Shown piece by piece: positions 1 through 9,221 of a stretch of 64,000 bases of DNA. This DNA is from Bacillota bacterium. GTDB taxonomy: Bacteria > Bacillota_E > Sulfobacillia > Sulfobacillales > JAIMBI01. Under the pieces are notes generated by a model. The model searched no databases. It was not told where the DNA came from and saw only the letters and a list, made by a program, of their open reading frames with translations. How positions within the stretch are numbered: position 1 is the stretch's first letter; every line of letters begins with the position of its first letter. Made by a program: the position numbers and the translations under genes. The stretch lies in the NCBI GenBank assembly GCA_021828405.1, contig JAKARZ010000001.1:1-64000 (forward strand), given 5' to 3'.

Positions 1-20
1 CCGAGCCATTCGTGGGATGA

Positions 21-161
21 ATGGGGCCCGACAAACTCACCGAACCCGGCGTGACCGTTGGGGTGCTTTGCGCGAAAACCGCCGTGGCGGGCAAAATCGA
101 CATCCACGCCAACGATGAGGCCATGGTAAGGCCGGTGAATACCTTGCGCCTTCTCGCGTGA
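21..161 (+). CDS. Unidentified 46-residue ORF or gene fragment
   Basis: This short open frame runs from an ATG directly after an in-frame TGA to a TGA at 159. Its third codon positions are rich in G and C, like the real genes nearby, which is the only argument that it is or was coding. The product contains a VLCAKTAVAGKIDIHAND stretch that I do not recognise. No clear ribosome site precedes it. It may be the tail of a decayed gene whose start lies left of the window. Function unknown. Confidence 0.2.
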   Translation: MGPDKLTEPGVTVGVLCAKTAVAGKIDIHANDEAMVRPVNTLRLLA

Positions 162-504
162 TCCACTAGTTAGATACCCTCCTCATGGAGACCTTATCGG
201 TCCCGCAACCAACCTGCCTTGGCAGAGCCTCTGGCCTGTGGCCGTGGGATCGGGCGTGGCCCGCATCCCCCAGCTTTTCAGCAGCTCTCTGCTCTCCTTG
301 CTTGCCGCCAGGAATCCGGATCAAACATTCTTCCGACAATGACAACATTCGTCCACTTCCCCATCGATTGGGGGGTGTGGGCAAACGCGCCGGTTTCCCA
401 AATGCCTGCTGATTCACGGCAGACACGGAGGCAGGTCCACTGCTTCCGCGGCCATAATACCACGCCGGTTCCCAAAATCCTGCTCCCGCGTGCAGAATTT
501 GTGG
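162..504. other. Gap with no supported gene
   Basis: Between the edge fragment and the glycosyltransferase operon I see no reading frame with a credible start and ribosome site, and no clear terminator or promoter. The frames that are open here overlap one another on both strands and resemble nothing I know. Confidence 0.4.
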
Positions 505-3500
505 TCAGCCCCGGCTTTCGGCAATGATCCCGTCCACGTGGCAGGGCTGGAAACCCTGTTTTCGGGGCGTTTGCCAAAGTTCCGTGAACAACGCGACATA
601 TTCTCGTCCAGTCTCGGCAGGGTTGAATTCCGCCTGCACACGGCGCCGGCCGGCGAGACCGAGGGCTGTCAATTGCGAAGGGTTGGCCGCCCAGCGGGTG
701 AGCGTGTCGACGTACTCCGGGACGCGGTCGGGGTTCGACACCAGCGCCCCGGTGTCCGGCCCCACAATCTCGCGCACGGCGCCCACGTCGGGTGCCATCA
801 CCGGGCGGCCATGCGCCAGCGACTCCAGCAGCACCAGCGGCAGTCCCTCCCAGGCGCTGGTGAGCAGCGTCGCGTGGGAGCGAGCGTACCAGCTGGCCAT
901 GGCTGCCTTGGGGGCAAAGTCGTGCAGCGCGATCCAAGGGTCCAGGTGCTCTTTGGCCACGGCGGCGGCCAAAGGCGCCGCGAGCGGCCCATTGCCCAGC
1001 ACGTGAATCGTGAGCGGTACCTGCTGCGCCTTTAAGGCTTTCGCAATCGCCACCAGCGTCAGCGGCGCCTTCTGTTCGGCCAGGCGTGCGGGGTACAGCA
1101 CCTGCAGGCGATCGGCTGGCGGCGGCGGCGGGACCCCATCGGGGACGGCCACGCCCAGGTGGATGGTGCGAATCTTGTCGGCGGGCGCATAGTAGCCGGT
1201 TTCGACCCGCTCCGCCAGCTGATGTGACACCGTTACAATGCGGTCGATGAGGTTGCCGTACCGGCTGAGTCCGTAAAACACCCAGCCGCCGTTGCCTACG
1301 GGTTCTTCGAGGTGAAACTGCGCCACCACGGGCACCCGCCGTGCGCGGCGGAGGGGCGGCAACGCGTCAAAGCCCACCCGGGAGTGCATGAGGTACAGCG
1401 CATCGATGTCCCAGCGGAGCGTGAGCTCCACCAAAAGCGCCACCCGGTCCGCATCCGTGGGGGCGAGCGCGCCCACATCCCAATATTCTTTGACATATGG
1501 GAGGGCATGCCGAACCCAGGGGTTCTGGGATGGCTCCGTGGTGACCAGATACACCTCAAAGGGTGCCCCGGTCAGCACCGGCAGCAGGTCCAAAATCGCG
1601 CGGTCCGCTCCACCGGTGACCAGGCACGGCGCCACCACCAGCACGCGCGGTGGGTGGCGCCGCCCCACGACCCCGACGCCCCAGGCGTGCGGCTTCATGG
1701 CCGCATGCGCCAGCCGATCCGCTTCCTGCCCCAGCACACCGCGCAGGCTGTCGGCCACGACCACGCCGTCAAAGAGAGGAGCAGGGGTCCAGAACGCCAG
1801 GTCACGCACATCCACCCCCGAGGCTTGCCAGGCCAATGCATCCAACGTGGCCAGCGACAAATCGGCCACCGTGACCTTGTAGCCGTCGGCCAAAAGGCCA
1901 CGGACGGCCTCGTCATCGTGACCCAGCACCAGGGCGCATCCCCCCGGCGGAGCCGGACTTGCGGCACGGGGGAGGATGGCCGAGGGGTTGGCCAGGTGGG
2001 GGGCCGCGTGCCGGTAGCGGTGGACCATCACGGGCTTCAGCGGCGGCTTCATCGGTGGCCGGGCGTCAGGATTTATCGGCAGCCAGTGGCGAAATCCCAC
2101 CTCCACCTGGTGGCCCGCCTCCTGGGCCGCCGGGGACACCAGGGCAAATTTCGAGGTCGTGGTGTCGGTCGGCGCCGGCACGGCCGCTCGCTCGCGCCGA
2201 CGGCGCCGCATCAGGAGAAAAACCTCCCGCTGATGAAAGTAGATGCCCGCCGCCCGCTCAAACCCGATGCGCGGCGCCACCTGCCGCTTGCCCAGGTCTT
2301 TTAGCCAGCGAGCCCAGCGCCGGGGCTTTCTCTCATCGGGCACCGCGACGGGCGCCTCCCTGTCCGCCACCCAGGTCTGGCGGTTGACATCCCAGGCGGG
2401 GACGGGAAACACCAGGTGCAAAGCGCGGTCCAGCGCGGCGTACGTCGGGGACTCGAGCGCGGGCCGCTCCTCCAAGAGCCGGCGGGCATGGACCAGGCGG
2501 GCCACCACCGTGTCCCCCTCGACGACCCGGATGCCGCTGAACTGCGGCTGACGCTCAAGAAATCCCACGAGCTTGTGCAAAAGCGCCGGATCCTCGGCCA
2601 GCATCCCCTCCTGCCCCGGCACCACCAAACACCAGTACTTGCCGCGCACCCAGGGCAGGGCCGCCATCATCTCGCCTTCGGTGCGGGCCAGCCGCGCATC
2701 CCGGTCCTGCAAGGTTTGGGCCATGAGCGGCACCGGATCGGCCAGGAGCACCGTGACGCCGGGCGCCCACGCGCGCTTCACGCCCGACGCCACCGGGGGA
2801 AAGTACAAAGCGCCTTGCTGGCGCCGGATGTACGTCTTGAGGTCGTCCCGCTGCTCGTCGGCCCAATTGACCATGGAAAAGCCCCAGCGCCGATAGAAAA
2901 ATGTGCGGCCCGCCAACCGCGTCCCAATCTTGTCGTGGACGCCGAGCCGGAGGAACAACTCCCAGTCCTCGTAGCCCGCGCGCATCCCTTCGTCGTACGA
3001 GAGGTGGTATGTCTCCAGCACCTCGCGGTCAATCAGGGCGCACGCATCGCTGAAGTTGTCCTGCATCAGGACGTAGAGATTGTACTCGCTGTGCGGCACC
3101 CAGCCGTCTTCGGCCCCAAACCACACTTTGTCCTGATACACGTACGCCACCCGGTCGTCCTCGCGGTGGCGGGCCCAAAACGTGGACACCAATTGACTCA
3201 CGGCCTCGGGGCTAAGGCGATTGTCGGCGTCCAGCGGGAGCACGAAGCGGCCGCGGGCCCGTGCGAGCCCGGCGTTGCGCGCGGCGGACAAGCCTCGGTT
3301 TTCCTGGGTGATGAGGGTAAACGCAAACGAGGCGGCCGCCGCCCGAATCGCCGCCTTGGTGGCCTGGTCCGACCCGTCGTCCACCACGATCGTCTCGACG
3401 GCCGGGTAGTCCTGGGCCGCCACCGACCGAAGACACTCTCTCAAGAAGTGCCCCTGGTTGTAGCACGGCACGATTACCGTGACCAGATGAGGCATCTGGC

Positions 3501-3597
3501 CGCCCACCTCGGGGCGGTCCGGCGTACCGTCAGGAGCGGCGAGGGGTTCTTGGACAGATGCAGCACCGACGGGGCGCATGAGGCTCGTTGAACTCAC
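505..3597 (-). CDS. Large fused GT2-GT4 glycosyltransferase
   Basis: Bifunctional sugar transferase of 1030 residues. Residues about 38-290 are a GT2 (GT-A) module with the VIVPCYNQG opening, a VVDDGSD segment and the LPLDADNRL (DxD-type) metal site. Residues about 540-640 look like a weak Rossmann or methyltransferase-like segment (ALVLGHDDEAV, VTVADLS). Residues about 650-1010 are a GT4 (GT-B) module with the E-x7-E signature in EGLPLVLLE. The start is GTG at 3597, chosen for the strong purine-rich site just upstream; the GT2 fold itself begins about 35 residues later. It is the last gene of the four-gene minus-strand operon, 78 bases after its neighbour. By family it transfers nucleotide-sugar units onto a growing lipid-linked glycan on the cytoplasmic side. 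Donor and acceptor cannot be told from sequence. Confidence 0.88.
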   Translation of the reverse strand: MSSTSLMRPVGAASVQEPLAAPDGTPDRPEVGGQMPHLVTVIVPCYNQGHFLRECLRSVAAQDYPAVETIVVDDGSDQATKAAIRAAAASFAFTLITQENRGLSAARNAGLARARGRFVLPLDADNRLSPEAVSQLVSTFWARHREDDRVAYVYQDKVWFGAEDGWVPHSEYNLYVLMQDNFSDACALIDREVLETYHLSYDEGMRAGYEDWELFLRLGVHDKIGTRLAGRTFFYRRWGFSMVNWADEQRDDLKTYIRRQQGALYFPPVASGVKRAWAPGVTVLLADPVPLMAQTLQDRDARLARTEGEMMAALPWVRGKYWCLVVPGQEGMLAEDPALLHKLVGFLERQPQFSGIRVVEGDTVVARLVHARRLLEERPALESPTYAALDRALHLVFPVPAWDVNRQTWVADREAPVAVPDERKPRRWARWLKDLGKRQVAPRIGFERAAGIYFHQREVFLLMRRRRRERAAVPAPTDTTTSKFALVSPAAQEAGHQVEVGFRHWLPINPDARPPMKPPLKPVMVHRYRHAAPHLANPSAILPRAASPAPPGGCALVLGHDDEAVRGLLADGYKVTVADLSLATLDALAWQASGVDVRDLAFWTPAPLFDGVVVADSLRGVLGQEADRLAHAAMKPHAWGVGVVGRRHPPRVLVVAPCLVTGGADRAILDLLPVLTGAPFEVYLVTTEPSQNPWVRHALPYVKEYWDVGALAPTDADRVALLVELTLRWDIDALYLMHSRVGFDALPPLRRARRVPVVAQFHLEEPVGNGGWVFYGLSRYGNLIDRIVTVSHQLAERVETGYYAPADKIRTIHLGVAVPDGVPPPPPADRLQVLYPARLAEQKAPLTLVAIAKALKAQQVPLTIHVLGNGPLAAPLAAAVAKEHLDPWIALHDFAPKAAMASWYARSHATLLTSAWEGLPLVLLESLAHGRPVMAPDVGAVREIVGPDTGALVSNPDRVPEYVDTLTRWAANPSQLTALGLAGRRRVQAEFNPAETGREYVALFTELWQTPRKQGFQPCHVDGIIAESRG

Positions 3598-3675
3598 TCG
3601 GCTGGCCCCCCTGCTTCCTCGGCATGATTGACTTCTAAGAAGTTGCCGGCGGCGTCAAGGCACTTGGCGACGGCT

Positions 3676-4710
3676 TCAAGGGCGGGCCGCTGACCCGGCT
3701 TTCGGGTCGGTGGGCGGGCCGGCCATGCCCCAGCCCACCGCCGCGGCCCAGCGGCGCCGCAGTCGCATCGCCGACGGCAGGCGCGCCGCATTCCAACAGT
3801 GGGCGCGCACCAGCGTCCAGGCCACCCGGGGCTGGCGCAGGCTCCGCAGTGCCGTCCACGCATCGCGCGCGCCGCTGGCCACCACGATGGGCCAGGGCGC
3901 GTACTTCAGCAGGAGCCGCACGCGGGCGCGCTCCGCGAGGTACAAGCTTTCGTTTGCGATCCGCTCGCTGGGCGGCCGGCGGCCGAACAACACTCCCTTG
4001 ACCCGCGCCAGCGCCGCATCCGAGTGGCCCTTCTTGTGAACCACCACCAAGGACGGCTCGCGCCACACGGCACCGCCCACCGCCCGCGCCTGGAGCGCCG
4101 CCTCGGAATCATCGTGCCACTTGATCGGCGCGGGGTCCAACTCCAGCGCGCGCGCCACCCCTGCCCTGAGAACCATGCCGCAGCCCATGGCGTAGCCCGT
4201 GGGCGAGGCTTGGCGCCTAGGAGCCGCCGCCGTCCCAGGCGCCGCCCCAAAGCCGTCGTCGTGCCCGTGGCCCCAGCCGTCCAGATGCGCGCCAAACCCA
4301 TTTAAGCGGCCGTCGGGAAACTCGACCCAGGACGCGAGGACGCCGGCCTCGGGCCGGGCTTCCATACATCGCAGGGCTTCGGCGGCCCAGGTGGGGGCGG
4401 GCTCGGCGTCAACATCCAAGAAGCCCAGCACGGTCCCGGTGGCGGCCGCAATGCCCGCCATGCGGCCGCCGGCCACACCCCGATTGGACGCGAGGGTCAC
4501 CTCCGTGAGCTCGATGCCGCTGCGAAGCGGGCAAGCCCGGAGCCGGGCCCGGCTGTCGTCGGTGCTCGCGTTGTCCACCCAAACCACTTGAAAGCTCGGA
4601 AGGGTTTCTCTGTTCAGCGCGGCGACAAGGTCGGGCACCAGGTTTCCGCCATTCCAGTTCACCACCACAATCGACAGGGACGCGGATCGGCCGGATTCGC
4701 TCGTGTTCAT
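3676..4710 (-). CDS. GT2 family glycosyltransferase (rhamnosyltransferase-like)
   Basis: A 344-residue inverting GT2 enzyme. The VVVNWNGG start of the fold is at about residue 15, VVWVDNASTDDS at about 45, and the FLDVDAEP metal-binding DxD at about 100. The NWNGG and NASTD pair is typical of the dTDP-rhamnosyltransferase-like subgroup, but the donor remains a guess. The ATG at 4710 overlaps the stop of the preceding gene as ATGA and has a GGGGGGA ribosome site, so translation is probably coupled. A longer open frame upstream of this ATG is not needed. It belongs to the same operon as the two fused transferases. Confidence 0.87.
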   Translation of the reverse strand: MNTSESGRSASLSIVVVNWNGGNLVPDLVAALNRETLPSFQVVWVDNASTDDSRARLRACPLRSGIELTEVTLASNRGVAGGRMAGIAAATGTVLGFLDVDAEPAPTWAAEALRCMEARPEAGVLASWVEFPDGRLNGFGAHLDGWGHGHDDGFGAAPGTAAAPRRQASPTGYAMGCGMVLRAGVARALELDPAPIKWHDDSEAALQARAVGGAVWREPSLVVVHKKGHSDAALARVKGVLFGRRPPSERIANESLYLAERARVRLLLKYAPWPIVVASGARDAWTALRSLRQPRVAWTLVRAHCWNAARLPSAMRLRRRWAAAVGWGMAGPPTDPKAGSAARP

Positions 4711-6803
4711 GATTCCCCCCGGAGCCACGCGGGGGGCTCGTAGCCGGTCGCGCGCGTGGGGGTGCTGGCCAGGTACTGCGGCCCGTTGGCGTTTAGGAGG
4801 CCCGCCAGCTCCACGGCCCACTGACCCACCCGCTCACGGTGCTTGGCCAAAAGCTCTTCGTACAGAAACATGAGCGATTCGGGTCGAAACGCCCGCGCCA
4901 TCGAGTCGGCTCGCACCCGATAGCGAGCCAGCGGCGCCGGCAGCGCCACGCCACCGAGGCCCGCCCCCACCATGCGCACCACCGCCTCCCAATCTTCCAG
5001 GCCGTACACAAAGCGGGGGTCGTTCACACCGTGCTCCAGAAAGTCGGCGCGGCGAACCACCAGGCAACTGCTATGCAGCGTGTTGTGGTAAAGAATATAC
5101 GGCAGCTCAGGGTTCCAGGCTGGCCAGAGGTCCTGGCTGTCCCCGAAGAACTGGGCCCACGCACCCACGAAGCTCACGTTGTCGTACGCGTCCAACACCC
5201 GGAGCGCCCAGGCCCAGTAGCCGGGCTCCACCGCGTCGTCCGGATCCAAAAACGCGAGGAAGCGGCCCCGGGCCGCCTCGGCTCCCCGATTGCGGGCGCC
5301 TGCGAGCCCGCGGTTGCACCCACGCACTACCTTGAGCCCCGCGTAGCGGGCGTCCTGCTCCAGGGTGTACAGCGCGACGATGCTCTCCGGGTCCGTGCTG
5401 CCATCGTCGACAAGGATCACCTCGTCGGGGCGCACGTCCGAGGCGTACACGCTGGCCAGGCACTCCTCCACATAGCGCCCCATATTATAGAAGGGGATCA
5501 CCACGGACAGACGCGGACCTCCTGTGGGGCCGACGGGGCGGGGGCGCGGCGCCACGGGTTGGACGAACGGGTACACGCGTCGCGGGCCGGCCGCGCGGTG
5601 GCGCTCCACCACCATCCGAAACAGCGCGGACTTTTCCTGGGCAATGCGGTCGGGGTCGCACTGGTCACGGATCGCATCCCGCGCCCTTTCGCCCAGCCGC
5701 TCCCACTCGGCGTCCGACAGTCCCAGCACCGCGGCGATCCCGTCCGCAATTGCCCGGGGGGTCGGGGCCACCAGCCAGCCGCTCTTGCCGTGAACAACCA
5801 GTTCCCGCTGGCCGCCGGTGTCTGAAGCCACCAGCACCCGGCCATGCGCCATCGCCTCAAGCGCCGTGTAGGGCAGATTGTCAAAGCGGGACACGACGGC
5901 CACCACGCCCGCCGCCGCCACCCGGGCCGCCACCGCCTGGGGCGGCTCCGCCCCGCGGAAGATGAGCCGGCCCTCCGCGACATGGCGGGCATAGCGGCGC
6001 GCCAGGTAGTCCTGGACCCCTTCGTGCCGCGCGTGGAAGCGGCTGTCGCCGCCCGCCAGCTCCAGCACCACCGCGGAACCCTCGCTCCACAGGTGGGCCA
6101 TGCCCTCCACCAGCTCCAGCGTGCCCTTGAAAAGCTGCAGTCGCCCCACGGCCAGCACGGCGTCGCGCCGTCGCGGCGGCGGGACAGCGGCGGGCAGCGG
6201 CAATGGGTTCCGCAAGACGGTGGCGGGGATGGACGGAACCACAGCGGCCCGCAGCCATTCGCTCGGAAAGATGGCGTGGTCGGCCGCCGCCAAGACGGCC
6301 CGTTCCATGTGGCCAGTCCAGTACCGCGGCAGCAGGTGCCGGGTGCGGTGCTCGTAGGCGTCTAAGATAAAGTTGGGATTGTGCGCGGTCACCACCACGG
6401 GAAACGAGGGCACGGCGCCGTCTAATGCGCGCTGGCGCATCAGCAGAAAGTAGGCGACGCCGTTAAAGTCCTGGGTTTCCAGGATATCGGGGGGACCAAG
6501 GCGCCTCGCCCAGTCGGCGACCGCGTCTGAGTATTGCCAGGAAACCTGTGCGGCCTCGTCCAGCGCACCGGCGGCTTTTCCCCCGTAGGCTCCCCCAAAG
6601 CGCACGACCGTGAGGGCCGGCTGGGGGGTGTCCACCACCAGCCCTGGCTCCATCACGCTCGCATCGTAGAGAAACACGGTCACCCGGTGGCCCTCGCCCA
6701 ACCACCCGGCCACCGTGAGGCTCGAGTACGTCCCGATGCCGCCCCCAAAAAACGGAGGATACTCGGCGGTCAAGTACCAAATGACCAACCCGTCCCGGCT
6801 CAT
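4707..6803 (-). CDS. Fused GT4-GT2 glycosyltransferase
   Basis: A 698-residue two-module transferase with the module order reversed relative to the 1030-residue neighbour. Residues 1-390 form a GT4 domain beginning WYLTAEYPPFFGGGIGTY, with a glycogen-synthase-like N-terminal loop and a DNLPYTALE motif in which the first acidic residue of E-x7-E is Asp. Residues about 425-680 form a GT2 domain (VVIPFYNMGRYVE, LVDDGSTD, FLDPDDAVEP). The start is ATG at 6803, overlapping the stop of the methyltransferase gene as ATGA; the open frame upstream of this ATG is antisense noise over that gene. The stop overlaps the next gene in the same way. It probably adds two successive sugars to one repeat unit. 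Confidence 0.88.
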   Translation of the reverse strand: MSRDGLVIWYLTAEYPPFFGGGIGTYSSLTVAGWLGEGHRVTVFLYDASVMEPGLVVDTPQPALTVVRFGGAYGGKAAGALDEAAQVSWQYSDAVADWARRLGPPDILETQDFNGVAYFLLMRQRALDGAVPSFPVVVTAHNPNFILDAYEHRTRHLLPRYWTGHMERAVLAAADHAIFPSEWLRAAVVPSIPATVLRNPLPLPAAVPPPRRRDAVLAVGRLQLFKGTLELVEGMAHLWSEGSAVVLELAGGDSRFHARHEGVQDYLARRYARHVAEGRLIFRGAEPPQAVAARVAAAGVVAVVSRFDNLPYTALEAMAHGRVLVASDTGGQRELVVHGKSGWLVAPTPRAIADGIAAVLGLSDAEWERLGERARDAIRDQCDPDRIAQEKSALFRMVVERHRAAGPRRVYPFVQPVAPRPRPVGPTGGPRLSVVIPFYNMGRYVEECLASVYASDVRPDEVILVDDGSTDPESIVALYTLEQDARYAGLKVVRGCNRGLAGARNRGAEAARGRFLAFLDPDDAVEPGYWAWALRVLDAYDNVSFVGAWAQFFGDSQDLWPAWNPELPYILYHNTLHSSCLVVRRADFLEHGVNDPRFVYGLEDWEAVVRMVGAGLGGVALPAPLARYRVRADSMARAFRPESLMFLYEELLAKHRERVGQWAVELAGLLNANGPQYLASTPTRATGYEPPAWLRGES

Positions 6804-7975
6804 TGGGGCTCGTGCTCCGCGGGCGGCTTGGCCCGTCGGCCCAGCAGCACGCGCCGCGCGCAGCGCAGCGCGGGCGTCCACGCCTTGCCGGCCTCCAGTG
6901 CCCGCCAGTAGCGATTTACCAGCCGCCAACCGCGCGACGCCTCGATAACCCTCAGGCGCTCCGTCACGCGGACCAGCTCCTGGTGTTCCTGCCGCCAGCC
7001 GTCCTGCGCCTGCTCCAGGTCGGCCACTCGTGTCGTCAATGTCGCGATGTTTTCGGCGCGGTCCCGGCTGTCGTCGACCAGCACCCGGTTCTGGTGCCAG
7101 AGCGCCTGGTTCTCGTCCCGGAGCCACGCCTCCGTGCGAGCCGCCTCCTGGAGGCGCTCCTGCTGCGCCTGATCCCGGAGCCGTGCCGCGTCGATCGCCT
7201 CGGTCAAGCCATCGACCCGAGACCACAAGTTTTTCAGTAGACGGCGGCTCGACTCTACGAGAAAGCCGCTGGGCTCTACCGCATCGGCCGCAGAGGGATC
7301 GTCGGCCGCCACCGCCAACAGCGTGAGGTGGGTGTCGTGCCCCACCGGCACCGGCCGGGCCCCCTCGTCGGACAGCTCGAGGCCAAAGCCGCGCGCCGTC
7401 CCGCCGCGGCTTGGGTCCCGGGCGCCGTCCCAAATAATGCTCGCCGCGTTGAGCTCCTGATAGTACAGGCGCACCGTGGCAAACTGCTGGGCCAAAAGGG
7501 CCCGGAGCTCCGCTTCGGTCAACTCGCCTAAGTGATACGGGTTGTCGGGAAACTCCCGCATGCGGTCGTGGTCCGGGGTGGACAGCACCAGCACGCCAGT
7601 CGGCTTTAAGACCCGCTTCCATTCTGCCAACGCGGTTGGGTGCTGGTCGCGCGGCAGATGTTCCAACAGTTCAAAGGCCACCACGGCGTCAAACGTGTTC
7701 TCGCCAAACGGCAGGCGACCTGCCGATGCGGTGAAAAATTTCAGGTTGCCCTCCCGATAGCGCTCCTCGGCCTGGGCCACCGCCCGGGAGTTGACGTCGA
7801 CGGCCACCACCGTGCGGGCAGACCGGGCCAGCACCTGGGCCCCATATCCCTCCCCGGTGCCCACGTCCAAGACGTCCCAGCCCGCCAGTGCGGGAGCGAC
7901 CGCCTGGTAGCGATGCCAGTGAAAGACCAGTTCCGCATCGTCGGAACTGTCGGGATGCAAGCGTTCCAACGGCAT
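6800..7975 (-). CDS. SAM-dependent methyltransferase with C-terminal coiled coil
   Basis: A 391-residue protein. Residues about 25-180 are a class I methyltransferase: motif I is VLDVGTGEGYG, followed by VVAVDVNS (acidic loop) and a FDAVVAFELLEHLP motif. Residues about 240-350 are charged and heptad-like (many Glu, Gln, Arg, with ENIATLTTRVADLEQAQDG), consistent with a coiled coil, and the tail is basic. The ATG at 7975 has a GGAGGAG site 8 bases upstream. It is the first gene of the operon, and a plus-strand operon starts 150 bases away in the opposite direction. Methyltransferase plus coiled coil recalls WbdD-type chain-terminating enzymes that cap glycans at the non-reducing end. That parallel is inference; no kinase domain is present. 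Confidence 0.85.
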   Translation of the reverse strand: MPLERLHPDSSDDAELVFHWHRYQAVAPALAGWDVLDVGTGEGYGAQVLARSARTVVAVDVNSRAVAQAEERYREGNLKFFTASAGRLPFGENTFDAVVAFELLEHLPRDQHPTALAEWKRVLKPTGVLVLSTPDHDRMREFPDNPYHLGELTEAELRALLAQQFATVRLYYQELNAASIIWDGARDPSRGGTARGFGLELSDEGARPVPVGHDTHLTLLAVAADDPSAADAVEPSGFLVESSRRLLKNLWSRVDGLTEAIDAARLRDQAQQERLQEAARTEAWLRDENQALWHQNRVLVDDSRDRAENIATLTTRVADLEQAQDGWRQEHQELVRVTERLRVIEASRGWRLVNRYWRALEAGKAWTPALRCARRVLLGRRAKPPAEHEPQ

Positions 7976-8126
7976 CCCCGATCGTCTCCTCCGCCCGAAT
8001 GTGCGCGGGCGCGCGGCGCCGCCAGCATGCTTAGAGTGCCCGGACCAGTGGCCGGGCGTCAAGCCGCCGCCCGCGTGGGCCAAGGTGGTAGCATACGGGC
8101 AGAACACGAGGGGGGGAGGGGAACGC

Positions 8127-9221
8127 GTGCGCGTGGCACTGGTGCACGACTGGCTCCTCACCATGGGTGGTGCCGAACGCGTGCTGGAAGCGGTCGCCGA
8201 CTTGTATCCGGACGCCCCCATCTTTTCCTTGGTGGCCAACCCCGACGCCCTGTCACCGGGGTTGGCCCGCCGAGTGCATGTGGAGAGCCGGCTGGCGCGG
8301 ATGCCCTACGCAAGGCGGTGGTACCGCCGGTACCTTCCTTTCATGCCATCCGCCGTGGAACACTTAAATCTCCAGGACTTTGACCTGGTGCTGTCTGACT
8401 GCTCGGCCGTATCCAAAGGGGTGCGCACGCGCCCCGACGCCGTGCACGTGAGCTACATCCACACCCCCATGCGCTACCTGTGGGATTTGTACGCGGCGTA
8501 CCGACGCGAGGCGGGCCCGGTCGGCCGGCTGGTGATGTCGGCGACGTTCCCGCGACTAGCCCAGTGGGACTACGCCGCCGCACAGCGCCCCACGCGGCTC
8601 ATGGCCAACTCGCGGGCGGTGGCGGCCCGCATCCAGACGCACTACGGGCGCCCGAGCGTGGTGGTGCCTCCGCCGGTGGCTGTGGACCGGTTCACCGCCG
8701 ACGCGCCACGCCAGGACTATCACCTGGTCCTGTCGCGGCTGGTGGCCTACAAGCGCTTCGACCTGGCGGTGGAGGCAGCCAACCGCCTGGGGGCTCGCCT
8801 CATCGTCGCCGGGGACGGGCCCGATCGCGAGCGGCTCACCCGCCTGGCCGGACCCACCGTGACGATGGTGGGGGCTCCCACGGACCGCCAGGCGGCCACC
8901 CTCCTGGAAGGGGCGCGGTCGCTCTGGTTCCCGGGGGAAGAGGACTTCGGCATCGTGATGGCCGAGGCGCTGGCCGCCGGCACCCCGGTTGTGGCGTACG
9001 GCGCCGGCGGCGCGCTGGACATCGTCGCGGACGGCGACACGGGGATCCTGTTTGGCGCCCAAACGGTGGACAGCCTCGTGGCGGGGGTCGAGCGACTGGC
9101 GCACCTCCCCCTAGACCACCATCACCTGCGCCAGGCGGCCCTCGTCTTTCGCGTCGACCACTTTCAGGCGGCGTACCAGGCCGTGGTGGCCGAGGCGCTG
9201 GCGGCGCGGGGGTCCGCCTGA
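8127..9221 (+). CDS. GT4 glycosyltransferase, WbaZ-like
   Basis: A 364-residue GT-B enzyme opening with ALVHDWLLTMGGAERVLE, the signature of WbaZ/WbdA-type mannosyltransferases, and carrying the retaining-GT motif EDFGIVMAEA (E-x7-E) at about residue 270. The start is taken as GTG at 8127 because a GGGGGAGGGG site lies just upstream; the open frame extends further left without a ribosome site. The stop TGA overlaps the next ATG by one base. It is the first gene of a five-gene plus-strand operon. Donor specificity (GDP-mannose by family resemblance) is not proven. Confidence 0.88.
   Translation: MRVALVHDWLLTMGGAERVLEAVADLYPDAPIFSLVANPDALSPGLARRVHVESRLARMPYARRWYRRYLPFMPSAVEHLNLQDFDLVLSDCSAVSKGVRTRPDAVHVSYIHTPMRYLWDLYAAYRREAGPVGRLVMSATFPRLAQWDYAAAQRPTRLMANSRAVAARIQTHYGRPSVVVPPPVAVDRFTADAPRQDYHLVLSRLVAYKRFDLAVEAANRLGARLIVAGDGPDRERLTRLAGPTVTMVGAPTDRQAATLLEGARSLWFPGEEDFGIVMAEALAAGTPVVAYGAGGALDIVADGDTGILFGAQTVDSLVAGVERLAHLPLDHHHLRQAALVFRVDHFQAAYQAVVAEALAARGSA

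Noticed and set aside
4711..4821. Longer N-terminus for the GT2 gene that starts at 4710
   Set aside because: The added 37 residues have no fold and no ribosome site, while ATG 4710 has a strong site and the usual ATGA overlap.
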